Assembly (NCBI RefSeq): GCF_000380125.1
Contig: NZ_KB904574.1
Coordinates: forward strand, 67,163 to 131,162
Source: Streptococcus ovis DSM 16829
GTDB lineage: Bacteria > Bacillota > Bacilli > Lactobacillales > Streptococcaceae
Length of the DNA stretch: 64,000 bases
Direction of reading: 5' to 3'
This document shows, in pieces, positions 57,102 to 64,000 of this stretch (its first letter is position 1; every line of letters begins with the position of its first letter). The position numbers and the translations under genes were made by a program. Under the pieces are notes generated by a model. The model was not told the DNA's origin. It was given only the letters and a program-made list of their open reading frames with translations, and did not search any database.

Positions 57102-57542
57102 GTGCAAATGCAACGACATATAACATTCGAAGAAGAACAAATCTTTCAAAAAAGCATAGCGAAACTTGTAGCTGTCGCCAGCGTATCGTTCATCTGCATA
57201 TGCACCGTATTCTCTCCCTTACTGGCACGTGCTCATACAGAAAATGCGATGGTGGTGAATCAGTTTCACCAACTTTCGATAAAAGATGAAGATATAAATG
57301 ATACGATTCATGTAGAAGTCGTTGAATACCAGCCAGCAGGAATTAACCAAATCAAGATAGCAGATAGTCGTCAAGAAAACCTGGTACCAATTCGAGACAA
57401 AACAGTTTGTTATCGACAGAATGCGACCTATTCACAAGAAAAAATAATGTTGACACTCTATTCAATGTTAATTGCGGCGATTGGCGTATTGGGATTGATT
57501 TCGATTTTGGCATATTGGTGGAAAAAAGACAACGAAAAATAG
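57102..57542 (+). CDS. Secreted/membrane-anchored hypothetical protein
   Basis: About 146 residues. A signal-peptide-like segment (about 22-44) ends SPLLARAHTENA with a plausible ARA cleavage site. An extracellular region of about 70 residues with one Cys follows, then a C-terminal transmembrane helix (about 115-137) and the basic tail WWKKDNEK. There is no LPXTG motif. The start is GTG 57102 (6 bases after GGAGG) or ATG 57108. A 7-codon frame, MCKCNDI, opens at ATG 57100 in another frame and could affect translation. It heads the operon that includes the two-component system. Confidence 0.6.
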   Translation: MQMQRHITFEEEQIFQKSIAKLVAVASVSFICICTVFSPLLARAHTENAMVVNQFHQLSIKDEDINDTIHVEVVEYQPAGINQIKIADSRQENLVPIRDKTVCYRQNATYSQEKIMLTLYSMLIAAIGVLGLISILAYWWKKDNEK

Positions 57543-57600
57543 ATGTCATAACAGAATGGATCATCTATTTTTGGTAAGAAGGTAAGGAAATGAAAGTGAG

Positions 57601-58128
57601 ATGAAGATGATTTTAGTGATTGTGGGTGTGATATTTATCATTCGACTAGTATTTTTAAAAGTTTCTAAACAAAATGAAGCACGCATCTTAGCAGAAGGCG
57701 GTACAGAGTACGGGAAGGAAAATACAAAACGGTTAACGATGTTGCATATTCTATTTTATTTAGCTTCTTGTATAGAAGCTGTGCTTGGTCATGTTAGACT
57801 AGACATTATTGGTATGGTAGGAGTGGCTTTACTAGTTTTTGCATTAGTGATGCTCTATACAGTGGTACATTTATTAAAAGGAATTTGGACAGTCAAATTG
57901 ATGATTGCTAAAAAGCATCAGTTTAACAATCATTGGCTCTTTCGGACTATTAAACACCCAAACTATTTCTTGAATATCTTCCCTGAATTACTTGGACTTG
58001 CCTTATTATGTCATGCATGGTGGACACTAGTATTTGTTGGCCCCTTGTATGCCTATACATTATTTATTCGTATTCAAGAAGAAAATGAGTTGATTCAAAC
58101 ACTAATTTTACCAAATGGCATCAAATAA
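57601..58128 (+). CDS. Isoprenylcysteine carboxyl methyltransferase-family membrane protein
   Basis: A 175-residue protein with four to five predicted helices and the ICMT/PEMT-type C-terminal pattern: HWLFRTIKHPNYFLNIFPELLG (about 117-138) and RIQEENELIQ (about 159-168), which bind S-adenosylmethionine in the family. Bacterial members methylate diverse lipid or small-molecule acceptors; the substrate is unknown. It lies between the secreted protein and the response regulator genes. Confidence 0.75.
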   Translation: MKMILVIVGVIFIIRLVFLKVSKQNEARILAEGGTEYGKENTKRLTMLHILFYLASCIEAVLGHVRLDIIGMVGVALLVFALVMLYTVVHLLKGIWTVKLMIAKKHQFNNHWLFRTIKHPNYFLNIFPELLGLALLCHAWWTLVFVGPLYAYTLFIRIQEENELIQTLILPNGIK

Positions 58129-58267
58129 TAATAGAATTGGTAGTGATATAAAGGCAATGGTAAGCATGTGATAAAGGCTGCTGATAGCTATTTTCTAAAC
58201 AGATAGAAAATGTTAGAATAAGAGATATGAGAGTAAATAACTAGCAAGATTAGAAAGAAGGAATGAT

Positions 58268-58963
58268 ATGTATAGGATTTTAGTTGCTGAGGATGATCAT
58301 GACATTGTTGATTTACTGAAATTGTATCTCGAAACCTCTTCTTATGAAGTTTTGGTTGCAAATGATGGCGAAGAAGCTTATGATCTTTTCAAAAGTTATA
58401 AAATTGATTTAGCCATTCTGGATATCATGATGCCGAAATTAGATGGATATGGCTTGACAAAATTAATCCGTCAAGAAAGTGCTATCCCAATTCTAATTCT
58501 TTCTGCTAAGACTGATGATATGGATAAGATTTTGGGATTAAAAATCGGAGCAGATGACTACATTACAAAACCGTTTAATCCGCTTGAAGTTGTAGCACGT
58601 GTTCAATCTAATTTGCGTCGATTTTATGATTTAAATAAGAGTGCTAAAAAAACGGTTCCAGTACTATCATTAGGAGAACTCATCTTGAATGTTGATGAAG
58701 CAACCCTGTTGAAAAATGGGATGTTTATTCAATTAACTGCAACAGAATTTAAAATTCTTCAAGTGTTCATGAGTTCACCCGGGCAAATCTTTACCAAATT
58801 GCAATTATATGAACATATCAATGGCGGTTATGTTGAAGGTGATGATAACTCTATTGTGGTGCACGTATCGAATTTACGGGATAAAATTGAGAAAGACCCT
58901 AAAAATCCGCGGTACATTAAAACCTTAAGAGGAATAGGATATAAATTTGAAAAGCAAGACTAA
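58268..58963 (+). CDS. OmpR/PhoB-family response regulator
   Basis: A 231-residue regulator. Receiver domain residues 1-115 with phospho-acceptor Asp52 (LAILDIMMP), acidic pair Asp9-Asp10 and the Lys in TKPF (about 101). C-terminal winged helix (about 130-230) ends with NPRYIKTLRGIGYKFEK. The ribosome site is AGAAGGAA. It overlaps the sensor kinase gene by 17 bases. The regulated targets may include its own operon. Confidence 0.93.
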   Translation: MYRILVAEDDHDIVDLLKLYLETSSYEVLVANDGEEAYDLFKSYKIDLAILDIMMPKLDGYGLTKLIRQESAIPILILSAKTDDMDKILGLKIGADDYITKPFNPLEVVARVQSNLRRFYDLNKSAKKTVPVLSLGELILNVDEATLLKNGMFIQLTATEFKILQVFMSSPGQIFTKLQLYEHINGGYVEGDDNSIVVHVSNLRDKIEKDPKNPRYIKTLRGIGYKFEKQD

Positions 58964-60584
58964 GAAGCGTTGGAGTCTCATTCATCTCCTCCTCAGCCAA
59001 TTCATCCTTTATCTCATCGTCGTACTTGTTGGGGTTGTCATTTGGGTTTTGATATCTTTTAAGATACTAGATGATATTAGTAGTTTGATACAACCCAGTG
59101 AGATGATACGGTTGGAGAAGCCACTGAAAGCAGGAAAATACAAGTCGATTGATTTTCGACCTTACAACATTTATGGAACAACGTATGAGATTGTGTCATA
59201 TGAGCGAGGACTTGTATATGCTAGTAATCCAGCTACAGCCCAAAAATTTACTTCAGATGAGTTAGACTTAATTTTGCCCTATAATGCAAACTATTATTAT
59301 ACAAGTATGAAGTATACTTCTCCAGAAAGTGGGAAACATCGCTATTTGATTCAAAAAAATACGAACAAGGGAGATCGCTATTTAGTAGGGGTACTGCCAG
59401 TTGAATCAGAGGAATTTGCTTACTTGCTGGATGAAAAGATGAATATCATTTCACAAAATCTCTCAAGTGGAAGAAGTCGATTTTCAAAAAGAGATATTCA
59501 GATTTTAACCCAGTCATTGCAAGATAAATACCACCTATATAAGTATGACTTTGTAGATAACAAAGGCGAGAAGATGGCATTTGTCATTATGAAGACTTAC
59601 AATCTGGATTTGGAAGATAAGGCTATTAATGATCATATTTTGATTACAGTTGTCATATTATTGGTAACAGTAATCCTGTTTATGATTTTGTTCATATGGA
59701 GATTACACAGAAAAATTTCAAAACCATTAACAGTTCTGAATGAGGCGATTACAAAATTAGTCAATCGTGATGAGGTTGTCGTGTATGAGGATAGTGGTGC
59801 ACCTCAAGAATTTGCGACGATTTTTAATACATTTAACGAAGTATCCGCTGAATTGTATGAAAGTCAACGTCAAAGACATGAGATTGAAGAGAGTAAAAAG
59901 AAGATGCTAGCCAACATCTCACACGATTTACGAACACCTATTACCGTTATTCAAGGCTATTCAAAAGCTCTCTCAGATCAAATGATTGAAGAAGACACAC
60001 GGGATCGGTATATGCAGATTATCTACCAAAAATCTGTTGTACTGAATGAATTAATTGAATCACTCTATGAGTTTAGTCAGATTCAACATCCAGAATTTAC
60101 TCTCCAAACAGAGAGACTTGATTTCTGTGAGTATCTACGTCATTACTGGGCACAGCACTATGATGAGTTCATTCTTCAAGAATACGAATTAGACATTGAC
60201 ATCCCTGAAGAACGGTACATGATTGATTTGGATATCGTTAAATTTACGCGTGTATTGGACAATCTATTGAATAATTTTATGCGATACAATCCGCCACATA
60301 CAACCTTAGCATTCCATTTACAATGTGAGAAACAGTTTGTTAAATTAGAAATAGCAGATGATGGTGTGGAAATCCGTGAAGAAATTGCCGCGACTCTTTT
60401 CCAACCATTTGTAACAGGAGTAGAAGCAAGAACTGCTGGAAAGGGAGGCACTGGTTTAGGTCTAGCAATCGTTCAGCAATTTGTTGAAATGCACGGTGGA
60501 ACAATTACATTGGAAACTAAGAATATTGCCCCTTATACAAAAGCGTTCGTCATTCGGCTTCCTCTGTCATTGTCAGGGATATAA
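58947..60584 (+). CDS. Sensor histidine kinase
   Basis: A 545-residue kinase starting at TTG 58947 with AGGAT upstream. TM1 (about 13-37), an extracellular sensor of about 190 residues, TM2 (about 230-254), a HAMP-like linker, then the H-box ANISHDLRTP with phospho-His326. The ATPase domain has the N-box LDNLLNNFMRYN and G-box GKGGTGLGLAIV. The extracellular region has no Cys and no family I recognise. The pair with the upstream regulator resembles VanRS-like envelope-sensing systems. Confidence 0.92.
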   Translation: MKSKTKKRWSLIHLLLSQFILYLIVVLVGVVIWVLISFKILDDISSLIQPSEMIRLEKPLKAGKYKSIDFRPYNIYGTTYEIVSYERGLVYASNPATAQKFTSDELDLILPYNANYYYTSMKYTSPESGKHRYLIQKNTNKGDRYLVGVLPVESEEFAYLLDEKMNIISQNLSSGRSRFSKRDIQILTQSLQDKYHLYKYDFVDNKGEKMAFVIMKTYNLDLEDKAINDHILITVVILLVTVILFMILFIWRLHRKISKPLTVLNEAITKLVNRDEVVVYEDSGAPQEFATIFNTFNEVSAELYESQRQRHEIEESKKKMLANISHDLRTPITVIQGYSKALSDQMIEEDTRDRYMQIIYQKSVVLNELIESLYEFSQIQHPEFTLQTERLDFCEYLRHYWAQHYDEFILQEYELDIDIPEERYMIDLDIVKFTRVLDNLLNNFMRYNPPHTTLAFHLQCEKQFVKLEIADDGVEIREEIAATLFQPFVTGVEARTAGKGGTGLGLAIVQQFVEMHGGTITLETKNIAPYTKAFVIRLPLSLSGI

Positions 60585-60654
60585 CGATTGGCGATGCCCA
60601 TTTTCTAGATTCAGTTCAGTCCGAATCCTTTCCTACTGATTTTTAACAGATAAG

Positions 60655-60687
60655 AAAATAAGGCCAGTCATGACCTTATTTTTTATT
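60655..60687. terminator. Bidirectional terminator between kinase and ABC-F genes
   Basis: AATAAGGCCA / TGACCTTATT stem with T-runs on both strands, separating convergent genes. Confidence 0.8.
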
Positions 60688-62188
60688 CCGCTAAATGTAA
60701 ATGATTGACAGTTAATACATAACGTTTGTGAGCGACTTCTTCGATGAAGAGCTGATCGTGAGAAACGCTGATGATGCAACCGGGATAGTCTTGAAAGAGT
60801 TGCCGAACTAGTGGCTGACTGGTTGGGGAGAAATGTCGTGTTGGTTCATCAAGGAGTAAAACATTGTTTCCACTGACGACCATCTTAGCCAAGAAAAGCT
60901 TTGCCTTTTGACCACCGGATAAATCGCTCAATGCATGAGTCATTTCGTCTCTGGTGAAGCGAAGACTAGCCAGAAAGGTCCGAGCAGTTTGCTCATTGGT
61001 ATGCTCTGCTACGAAATCCAGAGCAGAAGGATATCCAATCAGTAATTCCTCATAATGCTGGGGCATGTAGCCAATCGATAAGCCTAGTGATTGTGATAAT
61101 GCCGCGTTGATGTCTTTGAGCAGACGAGTTTTACCAATACCGTTTCGACCTGTAATGACGATTTTATCTTGTCCACGGATGTCTAAATCAATTTTTTGGC
61201 CCGTGGGTAATTCTTTCTTCTCCCATGTTAACACTCTTTTCTGTGGTGGAAGGGGCTCAATTTGGTTGAAAAAGAGATGAATAGCATCCATGTCCTGTGG
61301 AATTTCTGTGAAATGTTCTGCTTCCTTGCCATAGCGACGCTCTTGTGACTGAAGGGCACGCATTTTTTTAGCTAGTAGTCGGCCGATGACATCATTTTTA
61401 GTAGTTCTTAGTGCATGTTGTACTCGCTGCTGAATCCGCTGATTTTCTTGAACTTTCTTCCCATGTTCTTCCCTTTCTTTTTTGGCGACTTGTAGTTGTC
61501 TTTCAAATTGCTCTCGACGTTCGACTTTATAGTTTTCATAGTTCCCGTGGAAATAGCTGGCGCGTGGTTCCTTGCGTTTCTTGAGCAATTCCAAGTGTAA
61601 AATAGCAGTAGCTGCGTGAGTCAGCAAAGCTTCATCATGGGAGATGAAGAGGACTGTTTTCTCTGTTTGACGAATGAATTGCTCCAACCATTTGACGGTT
61701 TCTAAATCGAGGTCACTAGATGGCTCGTCAAGGAGAATGAGGTCTGGATCTTCTGCCAGAATGTTTAGGAGTTGAATTTTGAGTCGTTCTCCGCCTGATA
61801 GACTGGCCAAAGTTTGCTTTCTTTCTTGAAACCCATCAACATCTAGTTGAAACTGCTCTGCCATTTTATAAAAAAGATTGAAGTCAAAAAGGGTGTAATC
61901 AATGTCGGAGTAGAGGAAGTCTTGGACAGTTTGGGCGAGTTGTGCCGCAGTCAATCTCTGTGGTAAATAAGCTGTCTGGTGGAACTGATTGATGATCTGC
62001 CCTTCGATACTTACATATTGAGCTATTTCTTCAGGTAATACGATGCTTTTGAGAAGTGTAGATTTTCCAGTACCTTCTTCACCGATAATGGCTACCTTAT
62101 CACCAGGATTAATGACAAGGTTCAGGTCGTGGATGAGTTCCTGTAAATCTTTTTGGTGTGTTATCGTTAGGTGTTCGAATTTTAGCAT
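60683..62188 (-). CDS. ABC-F family ATPase (ribosome-protection type)
   Basis: A 501-residue protein with two ABC domains and no membrane segments. First Walker A GEEGTGKST (about 36-44), signature LSGGERLKI and Walker B LILLDEPSSDLD. Linker helices (about 215-285) are rich in Arg, Glu and Gln. Second Walker A GRNGIGKTR, signature LSGGQKAKL and LLLDEPTRH. ABC-F proteins act on the ribosome, and those of this length include antibiotic-resistance types; the drug range here cannot be told. AAAGGAGG ribosome site. Its long leader looks like an attenuator. Confidence 0.88.
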   Translation of the reverse strand: MLKFEHLTITHQKDLQELIHDLNLVINPGDKVAIIGEEGTGKSTLLKSIVLPEEIAQYVSIEGQIINQFHQTAYLPQRLTAAQLAQTVQDFLYSDIDYTLFDFNLFYKMAEQFQLDVDGFQERKQTLASLSGGERLKIQLLNILAEDPDLILLDEPSSDLDLETVKWLEQFIRQTEKTVLFISHDEALLTHAATAILHLELLKKRKEPRASYFHGNYENYKVERREQFERQLQVAKKEREEHGKKVQENQRIQQRVQHALRTTKNDVIGRLLAKKMRALQSQERRYGKEAEHFTEIPQDMDAIHLFFNQIEPLPPQKRVLTWEKKELPTGQKIDLDIRGQDKIVITGRNGIGKTRLLKDINAALSQSLGLSIGYMPQHYEELLIGYPSALDFVAEHTNEQTARTFLASLRFTRDEMTHALSDLSGGQKAKLFLAKMVVSGNNVLLLDEPTRHFSPTSQPLVRQLFQDYPGCIISVSHDQLFIEEVAHKRYVLTVNHLHLAE

Positions 62189-62214
62189 AGAACCTCCTTT
62201 GATTAATAATGGCG

Positions 62215-62355
62215 TTAACGATTCCCGCGATTATGGTTAGGGATCACTTTTATGTGCTGTCTGGTAGGGTTAGAGCAGGTTATTTTACTGAAAATCTGCG
62301 TTTGTTGTATGCTATGCGGTTTGATTTTTACTTTAAAGCTTACCAATTTTGTCAT
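62215..62355 (-). CDS. 46-residue ORF in the ABC-F leader
   Basis: ATG at 62355-62353 has AAAGGA 7-12 bases upstream and opens a 46-codon frame ending 26 bases before the ABC-F start. The product is basic with no recognised family. It lies between the leader terminator and the ABC-F gene, so it could be a second leader peptide or simply chance. Confidence 0.35.
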   Translation of the reverse strand: MTKLVSFKVKIKPHSIQQTQIFSKITCSNPTRQHIKVIPNHNRGNR

Positions 62356-62377
62356 CTTCTTTTCCTTTCTTGCCCAT

Positions 62378-62412
62378 ATAAAAAATCCCCTACTTTACCA
62401 AGCAGGGAATTT
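62378..62412 (-). terminator. Terminator hairpin inside the ABC-F leader
   Basis: On the minus strand AAATTCCCTGCTT pairs with AAAGTAGGGGATTT, followed by a T-run, about 190 bases before the ABC-F start. Upstream TCCTACTT could alternatively pair with AAGTAGG of its right arm, as in an attenuator. Confidence 0.7.
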
Positions 62413-62510
62413 GTTTGCTACTTCAAAAAGACCGCACCATAGAGGGGCAAGTAGGAGATGAGCGCACACTAAAAAACCACAACTTGATAAAGTATCAACG
62501 TTTTTGTTTT

Positions 62511-62522
62511 TTAGTTGATCAT
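62511..62522 (-). CDS. Three-codon upstream ORF (Met-Ile-Asn) in the ABC-F leader
   Basis: ATG-ATC-AAC-TAA at 62522-62511 follows CGGAGGTAAAGGAGCC. It starts about 27 bases after the expected transcription start and lies just before a TTGATA/TATCAA hairpin. Short translated leaders of this kind control ribosome-protection ABC-F genes by attenuation. Confidence 0.55.
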   Translation of the reverse strand: MIN

Positions 62523-62555
62523 GGCTCCTTTACCTCCGAATGTATTTCTGAAATT

Positions 62556-62584
62556 ATTGTAGCATGTTTTGAAAACGATGTCAA
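62556..62584 (-). promoter_or_regulatory. Consensus promoter of the ABC-F leader
   Basis: Minus strand TTGACA (62584-62579), 17-bp spacer, TACAAT (62561-62556). Confidence 0.8.
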
Positions 62585-62631
62585 AAATGGAGGGGTGAGT
62601 GAGGAGGAATATTCTTTATCATATGGAGTCA

Positions 62632-62667
62632 ATAAAATAGAGTTCTGATTGCAGAACTCTATTTTAT
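62632..62667 (-). terminator. Terminator of the amino-acid ABC transporter operon
   Basis: AAAATAGAGTTCTG / CAGAACTCTATTTT, a perfect 14-bp stem, directly after the ATPase stop on the minus strand. Confidence 0.85.
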
Positions 62668-62668
62668 G

Positions 62669-63409
62669 TTATACATTCAAGACTTTATCCAAGAACTCAA
62701 TTAAACGTGGATGTTTTGGATGGTCAAAGATTTCTTCAGGTGTGCCGTCTTCAAGGAATTCGCCGCCATCGGTAAAGATGACACGGTTGGCAACCTTGCG
62801 AGCAAAGCCCATCTCGTGTGTAACAATGAGCATGGTCATACCTTGCTCAGCCAAGTCTTTCATAACGTTCAATACATCACCGACCATTTCAGGGTCAAGG
62901 GCGGAAGTTGGCTCATCAAAGAGCATAATATCCGGGTTCATTGCAAGGGAGCGTGCAATGGCAACCCGTTGTTTTTGTCCACCAGAGAGGCTATTTGGCA
63001 TAGCATCTGCTTTATCGGACAACCCCACCTTTTCAAGAAGTTCGCGGGCGTGTTTTTCAGCAGATTCCTTGCTTTCCTTACCCAGTTCGACAGGGGCGAA
63101 AGTGATATTATCTAAAACGGTCATATGAGGAAAGAGGTTGAAATGCTGAAAGACCATTCCGATGTTTTCGCGTGCCTTGTCCACATTGGTATTTTTATCA
63201 GATAGTTCAAAGCCATCTACGACGACCTTGCCACTGGTAATGGTTTCTAAGAGGTTAAGTGTACGTAGGAAGGTGGATTTGCCAGAGCCAGAAGGACCAA
63301 TGATACAAACAACATCGCCTTCATAGAATTTGGCATCAATCCCTTTCAAGACCTTGTTTTCTCCATAAGCCTTGTGTAAATCTTGTACGTCAATTTTTAA
63401 TTCAGCCAT
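62669..63409 (-). CDS. glnQ: Amino-acid ABC transporter ATP-binding protein (GlnQ type)
   Basis: A 246-residue ATPase of the polar amino-acid transporter family. Walker [10 protein letters not shown] (about 35-43), signature LSGGQKQRV (about 143), Walker [15 protein letters not shown] and H-loop VTHEMGF. It powers uptake of glutamine or a related polar amino acid with the permease encoded just upstream. Its ATG overlaps the permease stop by one base (TAATG). Confidence 0.93.
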   Translation of the reverse strand: MAELKIDVQDLHKAYGENKVLKGIDAKFYEGDVVCIIGPSGSGKSTFLRTLNLLETITSGKVVVDGFELSDKNTNVDKARENIGMVFQHFNLFPHMTVLDNITFAPVELGKESKESAEKHARELLEKVGLSDKADAMPNSLSGGQKQRVAIARSLAMNPDIMLFDEPTSALDPEMVGDVLNVMKDLAEQGMTMLIVTHEMGFARKVANRVIFTDGGEFLEDGTPEEIFDHPKHPRLIEFLDKVLNV

Positions 63410-64000
63410 TAGTTATGCCTCTTTTCTAGTCGTTTTGCCAAACGGGTCAATAGTGTAATCATGACAAGATAGATCACTGCCAGAATAGCATACATACGGA
63501 AAGATTGGTAGTTACGGGCAATAATAATTTTCCCTGTTTGGAAGAGTTCAACCAAACCGATTGCAGAAACGATAGTCGTATCTTTCAATGAAATAACAAA
63601 TTGGTTGATGAAGTTTGGAAGCATGAGCTTGATGGCTTGTGGTAGAATGACCTTTTGCATGGTCTTACCATAAGGCAAACCTAGACTACGGCTAGCTTCC
63701 ATTTGCCCAACTGGGACAGCCTCAATTCCTCCTCGGACAATTTCGGCAATATAAGCGCCACCGTTGAGGGAAAGGGCAATCGTAGCAGCTACAAAGTCAT
63801 TAATCGGACTTTGGTTTCCAGTCATGGATTCAATCAAGTTTGGAATTCCCCAGAAGATAAAGGCTGCTACAATCATGAGCGGGATACCTCTCACAACGTC
63901 CACAAAGATGGAAGCGATAGTGCGCAAGACGCCACTTGGTGATACACTCATCATCCCAAAGATGACTCCGATTACCATCGCAATGGCAAAGGAAATTAAA
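63409..64000 (-). CDS. Amino-acid ABC transporter permease, C-terminal part
   Basis: The frame is open to the window edge; the Met at 63978 is preceded in frame by LISFAIA, so this is the last ~196 residues of a longer protein. It has the binding-protein-dependent permease loop [22 protein letters not shown] (EAA motif) and four to five helices, including [14 protein letters not shown]. Pairs with the GlnQ-type ATPase. A substrate-binding domain could be fused at the missing N-terminus, as in some streptococcal GlnP proteins. Confidence 0.9.
   Translation of the reverse strand, partial: LISFAIAMVIGVIFGMMSVSPSGVLRTIASIFVDVVRGIPLMIVAAFIFWGIPNLIESMTGNQSPINDFVAATIALSLNGGAYIAEIVRGGIEAVPVGQMEASRSLGLPYGKTMQKVILPQAIKLMLPNFINQFVISLKDTTIVSAIGLVELFQTGKIIIARNYQSFRMYAILAVIYLVMITLLTRLAKRLEKRHN

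Overview
The window looks like a chromosomal segment of a low-GC streptococcus, most likely Streptococcus suis or a close relative. The evidence is the mix of streptococcal housekeeping genes (pcrA, rexB-rexA, dnaE, pfkA-pyk, glmS, lepA, uvrC, obg), a tmRNA whose tag reads AKNTNSYALAA, strong AGGAGG ribosome sites and extended -10 promoters. The species call is inference from recalled family sequences, not from a search.

Layout. 1-8.1 kb: 3' end of pcrA, the rexB-rexA recombination nuclease pair, and a VTT-family membrane protein. 8.2-10.7 kb: tmRNA, tRNA-Ser(GGA), and a minus-strand GntR regulator/ABC transporter operon with a palindromic operator candidate. 10.9-21.2 kb: dnaE, pfkA, pyk, a minus-strand FAD oxidoreductase, a GDSL hydrolase, a signal-peptidase-like protein that has lost its catalytic pair, and glmS with two NagR-type operators. 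21.3-26.7 kb: mannitol operon mtlA-mtlR-mtlF-mtlD. 26.8-33.6 kb: lepA, small proteins, a YeiH-family transporter, a HAD phosphatase and uvrC.

33.8-54.9 kb is the accessory centre: a complete choline-degrading bacterial microcompartment (BMC) island of 22 genes plus a pyruvate:ferredoxin oxidoreductase (PFOR) and a MerR regulator. CutC (choline trimethylamine-lyase) has every expected active-site residue, and CutD is its radical-SAM activase. Choline is split to trimethylamine and acetaldehyde. Acetaldehyde goes to acetyl-CoA (aldehyde dehydrogenase) and acetyl phosphate (PduL) or to ethanol (iron alcohol dehydrogenase). The shell is built from eight BMC-H family proteins and one pentameric vertex protein. 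The MerR gene and the operon share a promoter/operator design with a 19-bp spacer, so MerR is the probable inducer switch. PFOR follows the operon terminator with no room for its own promoter and may supply low-potential electrons to CutD.

The most unusual item is a 64-residue gene between the aldehyde dehydrogenase and pduL. Its first 15 residues copy the PduL N-terminal encapsulation peptide and its last 16 copy the C-terminal peptide of the aldehyde dehydrogenase. It lies in a 207-bp tandem duplication and looks like a two-ended cargo adaptor. Several other island proteins look like catalytically silent relatives: an aldehyde dehydrogenase paralogue without the catalytic Cys, an EutP-like protein without an intact P-loop, and an EutT-like protein in a B12-independent pathway.

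55.1-64 kb: a DUF4044 protein, obg, a small conserved protein, a two-component system with two membrane proteins, an ABC-F ATPase preceded by a long attenuator-like leader with a three-codon upstream ORF, and the start of a glutamine-type amino-acid ABC transporter cut by the window edge.
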